Origin: Pseudomonas sp.
GTDB taxonomy: Bacteria; Pseudomonadota; Gammaproteobacteria; Pseudomonadales; Pseudomonadaceae
Direction: 5' to 3'
NCBI GenBank assembly: GCA_003527165.1
Contig: DPSI01000601.1
Location: forward strand, 908 to 6,222
Length of the DNA: 5,315 bases
A program made the translations under genes and the position numbers. Shown here piece after piece: positions 5,088-5,315 of the stretch; the first letter of the stretch is position 1; every line of letters starts with the position of its first letter. The notes beneath the pieces were generated by a model. It did not search any database. It had not been told where the DNA came from and was given only the letters and a program-made list of their open reading frames with translations.

Positions 5088-5315
5088 ATGAATACGAGTT
5101 TCTGGAAAGCCGGCCACACGCCGACATTGTTCTCCGCCTTTCTCTACTTCGATCTGAGTTTCATGGTCTGGTACGTGCTCGGCCCCATGGGTGTGCAGAT
5201 CGCCGCGGACCTCGGCCTGACTACCCAACAACGCGCTTTCATGGTCGCCACGCCGATCCTTTCCGGCGCCGTTCTGCGCCTGGTACTGGGCATGTTGGCC
5301 GACCGCACCTCACCA
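5088..5315 (+). CDS. nasA: NNP-family nitrate/nitrite transporter, N-terminal part
   Basis: The first 76 codons of a major facilitator superfamily nitrate transporter of the NarK/NasA (NNP) group. The gene continues beyond the window with no stop seen. The opening FWKAGHTPTLFSAFLYFDLS (5-24) is typical of the family. Helix 1 spans about 14-36 and helix 2 about 50-70. Arg64, in Gly-Ala-Val-Leu-Arg, sits where NarK and NarU have the helix-2 arginine that binds nitrate. The MFS loop motif reads GMLADR (68-73). ATG 5088 is preceded by GTGAGG at 5076-5081 with good spacing. The sigma-54 promoter and the ANTAR leader upstream point to an assimilatory role (NasA) rather than respiratory NarK. Nitrite reductase or nitrate reductase genes would be expected downstream. 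Confidence 0.92.
   Translation, partial: MNTSFWKAGHTPTLFSAFLYFDLSFMVWYVLGPMGVQIAADLGLTTQQRAFMVATPILSGAVLRLVLGMLADRTSP

Overview
The window reads as chromosomal DNA of a high-GC gammaproteobacterium, most likely a Pseudomonas of the stutzeri (Stutzerimonas) type. The grounds are strong G/C bias at third codon positions, a Pseudomonas-style REP palindrome, a sigma-54 promoter and the gene set. No rRNA, tRNA, CRISPR array or transposase gene is visible. The species call is inference. The theme is nitrate assimilation: a nitrate-type ABC importer at the left end and an NNP-family (NarK/NasA) nitrate transporter running off the right end.

Layout, all genes on the + strand. (1) 1-222: non-coding DNA with an 87-bp imperfect palindrome. 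(2) 223-2017: nrtB (permease) and nrtD (ATPase), 10 nt apart. The substrate-binding protein gene is not in the window and would be expected upstream. (3) 2018-2158: spacer with a REP palindrome. (4) 2159-3978: a two-gene unit, 2 nt apart. The first gene is a chemotaxis-type signalling protein with a short membrane hairpin and no periplasmic sensor or HAMP domain. The second is a membrane-anchored helical protein resembling the NIT/PilJ nitrate-sensing fold. (5) 3979-4311: spacer with a candidate sigma-70 promoter. (6) 4312-4749: a small hotdog-fold thioesterase. (7) 4750-5087: a dense regulatory region. (8) 5088-end: nasA, 5' part only (76 codons).

The best-supported regulatory reading is at 4853-4964. 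A sigma-54 -24/-12 element (GG 4854-4855, GC 4866-4867) predicts a start near 4879. Three nucleotides later comes a hairpin with hexaloop AAAGGC. A second hairpin with the identical hexaloop follows, and its loop and 3' side are the 5' arm of a 12-bp terminator stem ending in five T. This is the arrangement expected for an ANTAR-protein (NasT/NasR) antitermination leader, so nasA should need both nitrogen limitation (NtrC/sigma-54) and nitrate or nitrite (NasS/NasT). Neither nasS nor nasT is in the window.

The most unusual part is the mcp/NIT-like pair. I infer a split receptor, with the sensor in one polypeptide and the signalling hairpin in the other, placed beside the nitrate transport genes. 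It could link nitrate to chemotaxis or to another Che-like pathway. This is a hypothesis from gene order and motifs.
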